A DNA stretch of 64,000 nt from Flavobacterium commune (GTDB lineage: Bacteria > Bacteroidota > Bacteroidia > Flavobacteriales > Flavobacteriaceae), in assembly GCF_001857965.1 (NCBI RefSeq), contig NZ_CP017774.1, positions 2,666,001-2,730,000 on the forward strand. The letters are read 5' to 3'. Below the pieces are notes generated by a model. It did not search any database, had not been told where the DNA came from, and saw only the letters and a list, made by a program, of their open reading frames with translations. A program made the position numbers and the translations under genes. How positions within the stretch are numbered: the stretch's first letter is position 1; each line of letters opens with the position of its first letter. This document shows positions 15,453-23,538 of this stretch, piece by piece.

Positions 15453-17387
15453 TTATTGCACTGCTTCTACTAATCGAACAAATTCAGTACGGTAACCTTC
15501 TTTGTCGTTGCTAAGTCCTTGTTGGGCTAGTTTTAAAATTGATTTTGATTCTTTGTCGGTTACGAGTTTGGAATCTCTTAGTTTTAATCCAAACCAGGCT
15601 ACAGCTGAACTGAATTTAAAATCGTTTGAAGTAGTGGCGAGTTGAGCAGAATGGTTGGCAATGGTTTGAATCATTTCGATACTTTTGTCACCATCGGGTT
15701 TTTTATATCTGAATTTTATGGTGGCTAATTCATTACTATAAGACTCTTTGTTTATAGTCGTGTTTGTGTATTTTAAATCGGCAACGCTGTAATCACTGTC
15801 AATGCCTGTTGGGATGATTTCGTATAAAGCGGTAACGGTATGTCCACTTCCTAATTCACCTGCATCAATGGCATCATTTTTAAAATCCTCTGGGCGTAAT
15901 TTTCGGTTTTCGTAACCAATTAAGCGGTAAGCTTGGACATGTTTTGGGTTGAATTCAATTTGGATTTTAACATCTTTGGCAATGGCAAACATCGAACCTT
16001 TGAATTCTTTTCCTAAAAAGCGATTGGCTTCCTGAATGTTGTCAATGTATGCATAATTTCCATTTCCTTTATTGGCAAGAATCTCCATTTTACTGTCTTT
16101 ATAATTTCCCATTCCGTAACCCAAACAAGTCAGGAAAACACCTGATTTTCGTTTTTCTTCAATTAAGGTTTCCATGTCTTTGTTTGATGAAGTGCCTACA
16201 TTAAAATCGCCGTCAGTAGCCAGAATGACACGGTTATTTCCTCCTTTGATAAAGTTGGCAATAGCAGTTTTGTATGCCAATTCAATTCCGGCACCTCCTG
16301 CAGTACTACCTCCTGCATTCAGATTGTCCAAAGCATCAATAATCGTTTGTTTTTGATCCCCGGAGGTTGGTGGCAAAACCATTCCTGCTGCTCCTGCATA
16401 AACCACCATGGAAACTTTGTCTTCTTTTCTTAATTCGTTCACTAAAATTTTCATCGATTGTTTGAGCAATGGGAGTTTGTTGGGATCGCTCATAGAACCT
16501 GACACATCAATCAGGAAAACCAAATTGGAAGCGGGTAAACTTTCGGTTGGAATGTTTTTGCCCTGCAATCCTATTTTTAATAATTTATGTTTGCTGTTCC
16601 AAGGACAATCGCTGTATTCCGTATTAATAGAAAAAGGATGATTTTCTTTAGGTTGTGGGTAATTATATTTGAAAAAGTTCATCATTTCTTCGATTCGAAC
16701 GGCATCTTTAGGAACGGCTTGTCCGTTATTGATAAAACGACGAATGTTAGTATAAGAAGCATTGTCCACATCGATAGAAAAGGTAGAAAGAGGCGCGTTT
16801 TTAGGAGTTTCAAACTGATTTTCAACAAAAGTTTCGTAATCTTCCTGATTGGGCGTGTTTGGCAATGGAGGATTGATGTTTATGGGATTTGTATTCCCAT
16901 AAATTTGAAGAGATTCGGTAATTGATTCAGCTTTTGCTTTTGCAGGCATTACCATTGCAGTCGTTCTCGTATGTTGGTTCAAAGCAACCTTGTTTAAATT
17001 CTTTTTTTCATAAGCAACAGCCTTAGCAGAGTAAAGTTTGCCTTTATGGTTGTTCCCATATCCCATAACGACAATCTCCTGTAGGGATGAAGAATTACTT
17101 TGTAGACTAATGTTGATCACTTTTGAGTTTCCAATTTTTACCTCTTTGGTTTGATAACTGATGTAGCTACAAACTAATATTTTTCCTTTTTGAGCCTGAA
17201 TGGAATAATTTCCGTTAAAATCAGTCAGAGTAGTTGTTTTAGTTCCTTTAATTGTAACAGAAACAGCAGGAAGAACTGAACCATCAGTCTGGTCAGTTAC
17301 TGTTCCGGTAATGGTGATTTCCTGTCCAAAAGTTAGGATAGAAAAGAGCATAGCAAGGGCTGATGAAATAAGTTTTAGACTTTTCAT
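15453..17387 (-). CDS. VWA-domain surface protein with N-terminal carboxypeptidase-regulatory domain
   Basis: The 644-residue protein has a signal peptide (MKSLKLISSALAMLFSILTFGQ), a CarboxypepD_reg-like beta-sandwich (about 25-110, ITGTVTDQTDGSVLPAVSVTIKG), a linker with a TonB-plug-like EIVVMGYG, then a YfbK-like block starting near NTPNQEDYETFVENQFETPKN. The von Willebrand A domain has the MIDAS sequence DVSGSMSD (about residue 290), and the C-terminal part resembles DUF3520. VWA proteins of this kind bind metal-dependent partners at the envelope. It is the last gene of the sigma-regulator operon (19138 to 15453), which suggests it is a target or sensor of that sigma factor. Confidence 0.85.
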   Translation of the reverse strand: MKSLKLISSALAMLFSILTFGQEITITGTVTDQTDGSVLPAVSVTIKGTKTTTLTDFNGNYSIQAQKGKILVCSYISYQTKEVKIGNSKVINISLQSNSSSLQEIVVMGYGNNHKGKLYSAKAVAYEKKNLNKVALNQHTRTTAMVMPAKAKAESITESLQIYGNTNPININPPLPNTPNQEDYETFVENQFETPKNAPLSTFSIDVDNASYTNIRRFINNGQAVPKDAVRIEEMMNFFKYNYPQPKENHPFSINTEYSDCPWNSKHKLLKIGLQGKNIPTESLPASNLVFLIDVSGSMSDPNKLPLLKQSMKILVNELRKEDKVSMVVYAGAAGMVLPPTSGDQKQTIIDALDNLNAGGSTAGGAGIELAYKTAIANFIKGGNNRVILATDGDFNVGTSSNKDMETLIEEKRKSGVFLTCLGYGMGNYKDSKMEILANKGNGNYAYIDNIQEANRFLGKEFKGSMFAIAKDVKIQIEFNPKHVQAYRLIGYENRKLRPEDFKNDAIDAGELGSGHTVTALYEIIPTGIDSDYSVADLKYTNTTINKESYSNELATIKFRYKKPDGDKSIEMIQTIANHSAQLATTSNDFKFSSAVAWFGLKLRDSKLVTDKESKSILKLAQQGLSNDKEGYRTEFVRLVEAVQ

Positions 17388-17426
17388 GACAATAATTTTT
17401 AAAATGTTTGACAGTATTTTTGCGAA

Positions 17427-18599
17427 TTAACGCTTCAGTGGAATTCCGTTTTCAGTGGTAATAATTACTACTCCATTGTAAGTTCTCTGGCTAATTACAT
17501 TGCTGTATTTATAAATTTCTTCCTTAGATAAAACTTGAACACTTTCAATTTTTTGTTTGTCCAATGGGGCATAGGGGCTTGTAGGATTGGGACCAAATAA
17601 GGAAACTTCGTCGAATGCTTCTCCGTTAATTACATATAAAGCATCTTTTATTTGCGGAACTGTTTGTTCTTTTTTAGTCTTGTAAAATTTGGTTGTCCCA
17701 TATTTAGCTATTGGCGCTGCATTTTTTGCCTGATTTTTTCGTGCTGTTCCATAACCCACTACAACAACTTCATTCAAAGCATCGGAGGCGGGGGAGAGTT
17801 TAGGATTTAATTCATCCGAGTTACTAACTATAGCTTCTTTAGTTTTGTACCCTATCATGTTAAAAATTAGTATTTCCCCTTTTTCAGCATCTATCGTATA
17901 TTTTCCTTCCAAATCAGTAAAGGCAACTTTTTTGGTTCCTTTGATTTGAATTGATGCTCCCGGAATAACCATGTTGTCTTTTGCATCAGTTAAAACACCT
18001 GAAATAGTTTTTACAGGGCTGGTTTTTGAAAAAAACATAGCTGCTTTTTCTTTGTATTCATTGGCAACTGGTGTAAGGCTTTTTGCCGCTACAGGAGCTG
18101 ACGGAGCTACACTTAAAATACTATTCGATTCCTGACTGATGATTCCGTCTGCCTGAATATTGGATTCTTCAGCCTTTTTATCAGAAACAATTATTTTGGT
18201 GTCATTTTTTGGAGTAGGATTTTCAACTACTGCAACCGGATTTTTCTTTTCTAATTGTTTTTGCAAAATTTCAGTCGCTTCCGGTTTGATTTTATCAGAC
18301 GGAATAATACTATCATTCAAAGTTTTTTCTTTTTGAACGGCAACTTTGATAGAAGTACTTTCGATAATAGCATCGTTTTTAGAGTCCTTTTTGAAAAATT
18401 GGTAACCCAAAGAAATAAACAATAGTAATGAAGCAGCTATGGCTAATTTTTTCCATAGTTTGGTTTTGGTTTCCAGTACTTTTTGATCGAGCTTGTCTTC
18501 TACACGCGCCCAAACTTTATCCATTCCTGGAAAATCCTGGTGTTCTGCCTTTTGAGCAGCGCTTTTGATTTTGTTAATTATTTTATCTTGATTGTCCAT
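17427..18599 (-). CDS. Single-pass membrane regulator, putative anti-sigma factor with plug-like domain
   Basis: The 390-residue protein has about 45 cytosolic residues, one membrane helix (about 47-66, LWKKLAIAASLLLFISLGYQF), a long low-complexity periplasmic linker, a CarboxypepD_reg-like domain (about 197-265, ISGVLTDAKDNMVIPGASIQIKG) and a TonB-plug-like C-terminus (NEVVVVGYGTARKN ... VINGEAFDEV ... YNGVVIITTENG). It starts three bases after the ECF sigma gene stops, the typical position of an anti-sigma factor, but lacks a recognisable zinc anti-sigma motif. I infer membrane-linked control of that sigma factor. Confidence 0.7.
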   Translation of the reverse strand: MDNQDKIINKIKSAAQKAEHQDFPGMDKVWARVEDKLDQKVLETKTKLWKKLAIAASLLLFISLGYQFFKKDSKNDAIIESTSIKVAVQKEKTLNDSIIPSDKIKPEATEILQKQLEKKNPVAVVENPTPKNDTKIIVSDKKAEESNIQADGIISQESNSILSVAPSAPVAAKSLTPVANEYKEKAAMFFSKTSPVKTISGVLTDAKDNMVIPGASIQIKGTKKVAFTDLEGKYTIDAEKGEILIFNMIGYKTKEAIVSNSDELNPKLSPASDALNEVVVVGYGTARKNQAKNAAPIAKYGTTKFYKTKKEQTVPQIKDALYVINGEAFDEVSLFGPNPTSPYAPLDKQKIESVQVLSKEEIYKYSNVISQRTYNGVVIITTENGIPLKR

Positions 18600-18601
18600 G
18601 A

Positions 18602-19138
18602 CTAATTCGATTTTTGGTAATACAGATTATTTACTAATTCCTTCAATTTTGTTTTTGAAGCATTCAATTGTGATTTTGAAGTGCCTTCAGAAATGTTAAG
18701 CATGCTGGCTATTTCTTTGTGGCTGTAGCCTTCAATGACAAAGAGGTTAAAAATAGTCTTGCATCCCACAGGAATATGATTGAGTAAATCAAGTAAATCT
18801 TCTTCTTCAAGATTCGTCATCTCATCAGTAAAAGCTTGCGACAATGTTTTGACATCATCGAGATACATATTGAAGTTGGTTTTCTTTTTAATAGTTGCCA
18901 AACATTGATTGACAGCTATTTTCCGGGCCCAGGCTTCAAAAGCACCAATTTCTTTTAATTGGTCTAGTTTGGTAAAAATGATATAAAAAGCATCTGCCAA
19001 GGCTTCTTCAATTTCCTCTTCCTGTTTTAAATAGCGCTTGCAACTTGCGTATAGTTTAGGCGCCAAAAACTCATACACCTGACGCTGGGCATCGCGTTGC
19101 ATTTTTTTGCAAGCTATTATTAGATTTTCGTTTATCAC
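18602..19138 (-). CDS. ECF-type RNA polymerase sigma-70 factor
   Basis: The 178-residue protein carries sigma region 2 (RQVYEFLAPKLYASCKRYLKQEEEIEEALADAFYIIFTKLDQL ... FEAWARKIAVNQCL) and region 4 (LLDLLNHIPVGCKTIFNLFVIEGYSHKEIASMLNISEGTSKSQLNASKTKLKEL), with no region 1 or 3. ECF sigmas redirect RNA polymerase to envelope-response genes. It leads the minus-strand operon sigma - membrane regulator - VWA protein. It is separated from the upstream gene by a CCATTAAG hairpin. Confidence 0.93.
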   Translation of the reverse strand: MINENLIIACKKMQRDAQRQVYEFLAPKLYASCKRYLKQEEEIEEALADAFYIIFTKLDQLKEIGAFEAWARKIAVNQCLATIKKKTNFNMYLDDVKTLSQAFTDEMTNLEEEDLLDLLNHIPVGCKTIFNLFVIEGYSHKEIASMLNISEGTSKSQLNASKTKLKELVNNLYYQKSN

Positions 19139-19283
19139 AATATGGTCTTTAATAATAAAGAGCGTTAAAAAAGGAAAAAGGTTGGGAGAGAAGTCAATTT
19201 TTTTTTAAAATATAATAACTAAAAATCGGTATCTGATTGGTTATCAGTGTGTTTTTTAAGGTATAAGACACGTAAGTTTTTTT

Positions 19284-19355
19284 AAACCATTAAGAGATTT
19301 AAGGAAATTAAGGAGCAAAATCTTAATGAAACTTAAATCTCTTAATGGTTTTTTC
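19284..19355 (-). terminator. CCATTAAG hairpin, copy 4 (20-bp perfect stem)
   Basis: 19284-19303 is an exact reverse complement of 19332-19351, followed by Ts on the plus strand and preceded by As. It lies at the 3' end of the minus-strand gene 19364-19879 and would terminate it before the sigma operon. Confidence 0.88.
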
Positions 19356-19363
19356 TAGCTAAT

Positions 19364-19879
19364 TTAGTGCTTGTTTTGATTTTCCTGAGCTACCAGTTTC
19401 AACGAATTGATATAATCGGTGTCAAATTCAATGACTCTTATTTTTTCGGGATTAAAACTTAATTCGCCTCCAAATTCACCTCTGATATCTAGAAAGTCAA
19501 TAGTCAGTTCTTCATTGTTTAATTCAATCAATTTTCCTAAATATGCGGATTTAGCTGATTTTTTTGCAATTTGAAAAACACCGTGTTTTTTATCAATGTA
19601 GCGAATAATAGAATCTAAATCTTTGATAGGAATAATGTCTTCAGCATTTGTTTTGGATCCTTTTAACCGAATCACTTTTTCAGTGAATTCAAGTTCTTCA
19701 TCTCTGTGAATGTGTTCTACATTCTTATTTCTAAGAATAACAAAGCCATCTACTATAAAGTCAATAGGATTATTTCTTAATAAAATCCAATCATCAGAAT
19801 AGTCGATGAGAAAACCGTTATAAATTTCTTTTTTATCCAGAAATTCTATTGAAACCAGTTGTCTTAAATAGTTTTCCAT
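19364..19879 (-). CDS. Hypothetical protein (171 aa)
   Basis: I do not recognise a named family. The protein has no signal peptide or membrane helix and is made of beta-rich segments: YLRQLVSIEFLDKKEIYNGFLIDYSDDWILLRNNPIDFIVDGFVILRNKNVEHI, followed by a second half of the same kind. The opening pattern of short strands around charged loops is Sm-like (Hfq/LSm or YlxS-like SH3 folds), which would suit a nucleic-acid or protein-binding role; this is inference. It is followed by a strong hairpin and has no close operon partner. Confidence 0.65.
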   Translation of the reverse strand: MENYLRQLVSIEFLDKKEIYNGFLIDYSDDWILLRNNPIDFIVDGFVILRNKNVEHIHRDEELEFTEKVIRLKGSKTNAEDIIPIKDLDSIIRYIDKKHGVFQIAKKSAKSAYLGKLIELNNEELTIDFLDIRGEFGGELSFNPEKIRVIEFDTDYINSLKLVAQENQNKH

Positions 19880-19944
19880 TTGTTTAGTTTTTTAATAAAT
19901 ATAAAACTCCAATACTTAAATTCCAATTATTGGAGTTTATTTTT

Positions 19945-20661
19945 TTAGGGATTCGTTGACCAAATACTGCTATTTTTGATAAATACGCGTCGGTTGAGTT
20001 TAAGTTGGGCGATGATTAATTCGGCTATGTCTTCCGATTGCATTACTTTCTCCGGATTTCCATCGGTTAAGTTTAATTCTTTTGCCATATCAGTGGCAAC
20101 GGTACTTGGCGTTAAAGCCGTAACTCTAATGTTGTGTTTGCGAACTTCTTGCATAAGCGAATCAGTCAATCCCAGAACAGCAAATTTAGATGCACTGTAA
20201 GCACTCGTTAAAGCATTTCCTGCTAATCCCGCAGTCGAAGAGATATTGATAATATCGCCCGTTTGTCTTTCGATCATGTTAGGTAAAACGGCGCGCGTAG
20301 TATAATAGGTTCCCATTAAGTTAACCTGAATGATGCGTTCCCAAGCGGCAGGTTCCAGTTCCATGAATTTTCCAAAAGCGGCAATTCCGGCATTATTGAT
20401 TAAAATATCAATAGTTCCAAATTCGGCTAGGGCTTTTTCAACAGCTGCATTAATGGAATTAATATCAGAAACATCGGCAGTTATAGCCAATACTTTTACT
20501 CTTAAAGATTTTATTTTTAGTGCAACGCTGTCAATGTCCTCTTGTGTTCGGGCTACTAAAATGATGTTTACACCTTCTTTAGCCAGAGCAATTGCGACTG
20601 CTTTACCAATTCCTTTTCCTGCGCCCGTAATCAGGGCATTTTTATTTTTTAAGTCGGTCAT
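19945..20661 (-). CDS. Short-chain dehydrogenase/reductase, 3-ketoacyl-ACP reductase-like
   Basis: The 238-residue protein has the classical SDR fold: cofactor motif [12 protein letters not shown] (about 12-23), NNAG (about 89-92) and the catalytic Ser-Tyr-Lys (ISSTAGLAG...SAYSASKFA). Annotation as 3-oxoacyl-[ACP] reductase is common for such proteins. Cofactor NADP is plausible from the VARTQ segment, but substrate is not certain. It starts two bases before the gene at 20664, so the two genes probably form one minus-strand transcript with the uncharacterised beta-propeller protein upstream. Confidence 0.85.
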   Translation of the reverse strand: MTDLKNKNALITGAGKGIGKAVAIALAKEGVNIILVARTQEDIDSVALKIKSLRVKVLAITADVSDINSINAAVEKALAEFGTIDILINNAGIAAFGKFMELEPAAWERIIQVNLMGTYYTTRAVLPNMIERQTGDIINISSTAGLAGNALTSAYSASKFAVLGLTDSLMQEVRKHNIRVTALTPSTVATDMAKELNLTDGNPEKVMQSEDIAELIIAQLKLNRRVFIKNSSIWSTNP

Positions 20662-20663
20662 GA

Positions 20664-21500
20664 TTATTTAAGATTTAGAGATAATTTATAAATAGCGGTT
20701 TCAAGAATTTCGGTATCCTTGTCTTCGCAAAGCAGAAATTCAATTTTATTATTGTCTTTTTTAAAAACGGTCAGTCCTTCAAATTTGTGGCTGTCACTAA
20801 TTTTTTTGGTGAAATCAATTTTCATGGTTTCCAAATCAATTCTTCCAATGATGCTTCCCAGTACTTCGCCATCGTCATAAGTGGATTGGGTATCTTCGGC
20901 TGTGGCCAAAAAATAAATTTTAGCATCAACCAAAACGGCATCGGTAAAACTGCTGCGTACTCCTTTAATTTTGGGGAGTTTATAGTCATTGGATAGCATG
21001 GTGAATTCTTGATTCAGTTTCTTGGCACGAAGACTAAAAAGCGTGTTTTTGTTTGAAATTCCATTGCCCCGATTCAAGAAATACCAGTTTTCGCCATCGT
21101 GAATAACGCCTTCGATATTGAAATCTTCGGGTTTTATGGAGGCGAAATTTTGCATTACAGCGTATAATTCGGATAGATTGTTGGTGGCAATTTTCTTTTT
21201 TTGTACCAAATCAAATTCGACCATAGAATTCCTTTTTGCAGTAGAACCTGAGCCGAAAGCATAAAGTGTATCTTGAAAATAACTTAGGGCTTCAAAGTCA
21301 GGTTTGTCTTTTTTGATGATGTTTTCGGTTGGATTTTCTATTAACGGATGACGTTTTAAATCTTTAGAATCAAGATGGTATTCGTATAAAAAACCGCTGT
21401 TGTCGCCAACAATAAACAGGGAATTGTCTTTATAAAGAAGTCCTGAGGCAGAACCAATTCCGATGATGTGACATAATAATTCGAGTGTGAATTTTTCCAT
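20664..21500 (-). CDS. Uncharacterised beta-propeller-like protein (278 aa)
   Basis: The protein has no signal peptide. Segments such as [67 protein letters not shown] and [22 protein letters not shown] fit repeating propeller blades and resemble the DUF6929 family in my memory, though not certain. It ends two bases before the start of the SDR gene, so the two are likely co-transcribed and may share a metabolic or lactonase-like role. The structured element at 21515-21606 lies in the divergent region just upstream. Confidence 0.65.
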   Translation of the reverse strand: MEKFTLELLCHIIGIGSASGLLYKDNSLFIVGDNSGFLYEYHLDSKDLKRHPLIENPTENIIKKDKPDFEALSYFQDTLYAFGSGSTAKRNSMVEFDLVQKKKIATNNLSELYAVMQNFASIKPEDFNIEGVIHDGENWYFLNRGNGISNKNTLFSLRAKKLNQEFTMLSNDYKLPKIKGVRSSFTDAVLVDAKIYFLATAEDTQSTYDDGEVLGSIIGRIDLETMKIDFTKKISDSHKFEGLTVFKKDNNKIEFLLCEDKDTEILETAIYKLSLNLK

Positions 21501-21514
21501 GTATTTTGTTTTGA

Positions 21515-21606
21515 AAGCAGCTACCTTAGCCCAGATAGAAGCGGTATCCTTTTACTTTTTTCTTTAAAAAGTAAAAGATAAAGCGGATAGCTGGAAATAG
21601 CTTCTT
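21515..21606 (+). ncRNA. Structured repeat element, second full copy (GAAGCGG...AGCGGA family)
   Basis: CAGATAGAAGCGGTATCC (about 21532-21549) and ATAAAGCGGATAGCTGG (about 21578-21594) flank a perfect hairpin (CTTTTACTTTTT with AAAAAGTAAAAG, 21549-21577). AGCTA near 21520 and CCAG at 21531 can pair with TAGCT and CTGG on the other side, giving a closed multi-helix fold. The core matches the copy at 12648-12860. It lies between divergent genes at 21500 and 21681. Confidence 0.6.
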
Positions 21607-21680
21607 AAAGGCCTATATAAAAGGCTAAAATTATAGTATTTATTCCTTATATTTGAGAGTATAAAGTTAAAATATTCCTT

Positions 21681-22559
21681 ATGAAGGCGATTAATCCAGA
21701 TGATTTTAAAGTAACGAAGGCGATTAGTTTGTCTAAAATCCCAACGAATTTATTTAATGAGGCCAGTGATGATGATAAGGAAGAAAAGCTGGAAAAAGTT
21801 CAGGAGAAGTTAAGTGTATTGCAGGATGTGATGTATGCGCACAATCGCTACGGGGTTTTGATTTGTTTGCAAGGCATGGATACTTCGGGGAAAGACAGTT
21901 TGATTCGGGAGGTTTTTAAGGAATTTAATCCGCGTGGGGTGGTGGTGCATAGTTTTAAAACGCCTAATTCTACCGAACTGGAACACGATTATTTATGGAG
22001 ACATTATTTGGCCTTGCCAGAAAAAGGGAAATTTGCGGTTTTTAACCGTACACATTATGAGAATGTTTTGGTTACCCGTGTGCATCCCGAATATATTTTG
22101 AATGAAAATTTGCCGGGAATTGAAAAACTGGAAGATATTACGCCTCAGTTTTGGGAGAATCGCTTTGAACAGATTAATAATTTCGAAAAACATATTACTC
22201 AAAATGGGACAATTGTATTGAAATTTTATTTTCATCTGAGTAAGGAAGAGCAACGTAAACGTTTGTTGCGCCGATTGGAAAATATGGAACACCATTGGAA
22301 ATTCTCGCCCGGAGATTTAAAAGAGCGTGAACATTGGGACACTTATATGCAATATTACGAAGAAGCAATCAATAAAACGGCTACCGAAAAAGCACCTTGG
22401 TACATTGTTCCTGCCGATGACAAAGAAATGGCACGCTATATTGTAGCTAAAATTATTTGGGAAGAAATGCAGAAATTAACCGACATTCAAGTTCCTGATT
22501 TAGAAGAAAAAGTAAAAGCTAATTTTACGATGTATAAAGAGCAATTGGCTAAAGAATAA
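21681..22559 (+). CDS. Polyphosphate kinase 2 family protein
   Basis: PPK2 enzymes use polyphosphate to phosphorylate nucleoside mono- or diphosphates. The 292-residue protein has the family hallmarks: Walker A GMDTSGKDSL (about 75-84), the lid helix region RPRGVVVHSFKTPNSTELEHDYLWRHYLALPEKG, Walker B VFNRTHYENVLVTRVHPE, and RLLRRLENMEHHWKFSPGDLKER. Length and motifs fit a one-domain PPK2. Subclass (AMP or NDP specific) cannot be assigned. It has its own unit, with a bidirectional terminator after it. Confidence 0.9.
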   Translation: MKAINPDDFKVTKAISLSKIPTNLFNEASDDDKEEKLEKVQEKLSVLQDVMYAHNRYGVLICLQGMDTSGKDSLIREVFKEFNPRGVVVHSFKTPNSTELEHDYLWRHYLALPEKGKFAVFNRTHYENVLVTRVHPEYILNENLPGIEKLEDITPQFWENRFEQINNFEKHITQNGTIVLKFYFHLSKEEQRKRLLRRLENMEHHWKFSPGDLKEREHWDTYMQYYEEAINKTATEKAPWYIVPADDKEMARYIVAKIIWEEMQKLTDIQVPDLEEKVKANFTMYKEQLAKE

Positions 22560-22581
22560 AAGCCTTTAATTGCTGTGTTAT

Positions 22582-22616
22582 AAACTGACAGGTTTCAAAA
22601 ACCTGTCAGTTTTTTT
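22582..22616. terminator. Bidirectional terminator between ppk2 and a convergent gene
   Basis: AAACTGACAGGTTT (22582-22595) pairs with AAACCTGTCAGTTT (22599-22612) with a tight loop and flanking A and T runs. Confidence 0.9.
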
Positions 22617-22630
22617 ATTCCTATTATAAA

Positions 22631-23173
22631 TTACAATTTAAAACCATAAGCCAGTCTAAGCGCAAATTGACCAAAACCTTTGCCTGGAGTACCATCATTA
22701 TTAATAGTTGGGAAATCAGAATAGTGTTCGTAGCGCGCCGAAATGTCAATATATTTGTTAGCATATCCAATTCCCGGAGCCAACAATAAAGAAGTGTCGT
22801 TGTAATTATTAGTCACCGCAAAAGCTGCACCAGCTTCACCTGTTAAATAAAATTGATCATTCCATACAAAGGCTTTTAAACCTGCTTTTACCGGAATAAA
22901 ACCTAAGTCGTCACCATCATTTTCGCTTACAAAGACGTTGTTGAAACCTGTTGTTAAGGTTATCGAATATCTTTTGGTCAGGTCATATTGCAATCGGGCA
23001 TCGGCTCCCAGAATGAGTTTGTATGGGTCTTCGTTAGCATAACCTGCATTTAAGCCAAAACCGAGTCTAAAACCTTGGTCGTATTTTGAGGTTTCTTGTG
23101 CTTTTGCTCCGTTAAAACTAAATAATGCCAATGCAAATAGAAAGGCAGCGGTAATTTTTCTTGTTGTTTTCAT
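22631..23173 (-). CDS. Outer-membrane beta-barrel protein
   Basis: The start at 23173 gives a clean signal peptide (MKTTRKITAAFLFALALFSFNGAKAQ). An upstream ATG only adds eight unrelated residues. The 180-residue protein is an eight-strand-type barrel with alternating aromatic strands (FRLGFGLNAGYAN, DARLQYDLTKRYSITLTTGFNNVF, FYLTGEAGAAFAV, YIDISARYEHYSDFP) and a terminal QFALRLAYGFKL, the usual aromatic end of barrel proteins. Likely an OmpA/OmpW-sized porin-like protein of unknown role. Confidence 0.82.
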   Translation of the reverse strand: MKTTRKITAAFLFALALFSFNGAKAQETSKYDQGFRLGFGLNAGYANEDPYKLILGADARLQYDLTKRYSITLTTGFNNVFVSENDGDDLGFIPVKAGLKAFVWNDQFYLTGEAGAAFAVTNNYNDTSLLLAPGIGYANKYIDISARYEHYSDFPTINNDGTPGKGFGQFALRLAYGFKL

Positions 23174-23538
23174 GATTTGAGGGGTTTTATAATTCATTTT
23201 TAATTTGATTCGAACTTAAAAAAAGACTTTCTAGTGCTAAAAAACGGTAATTGTATTCAAATGTTGTGACTATCGTTACTTTTTTGCATCAAAAAATAGC
23301 TAGTTGTTGATATTCAATAAGCTGAGATTTTGTATTAAAACGAGAATTTTATAAAAGAAGCCTTAGTTGATATTTCGGTAATCTAAAGAAAATGTTTAGC
23401 TAACTTAAGGCTGGCTTTTTTAGGCTTTTTGTATCAAAAAACAGAATAATTCTTTAAGGTTTGCTAATGTTTAGTTCATGCTGTTTTAAAATCCCTGGGC
23501 TTTCTTTGCTTTGAAAAAAAACAAAAATACAAACCAAG
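23174..23538. other. 365-base non-coding region
   Basis: This AT-rich stretch lies between divergent genes. I see no coding frame, tRNA, terminator or clear TTG/TAnnTTTG promoter. Short internal repeats such as CTTAAGGC occur, but no structure I would defend. It presumably holds both divergent promoters. Confidence 0.5.
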
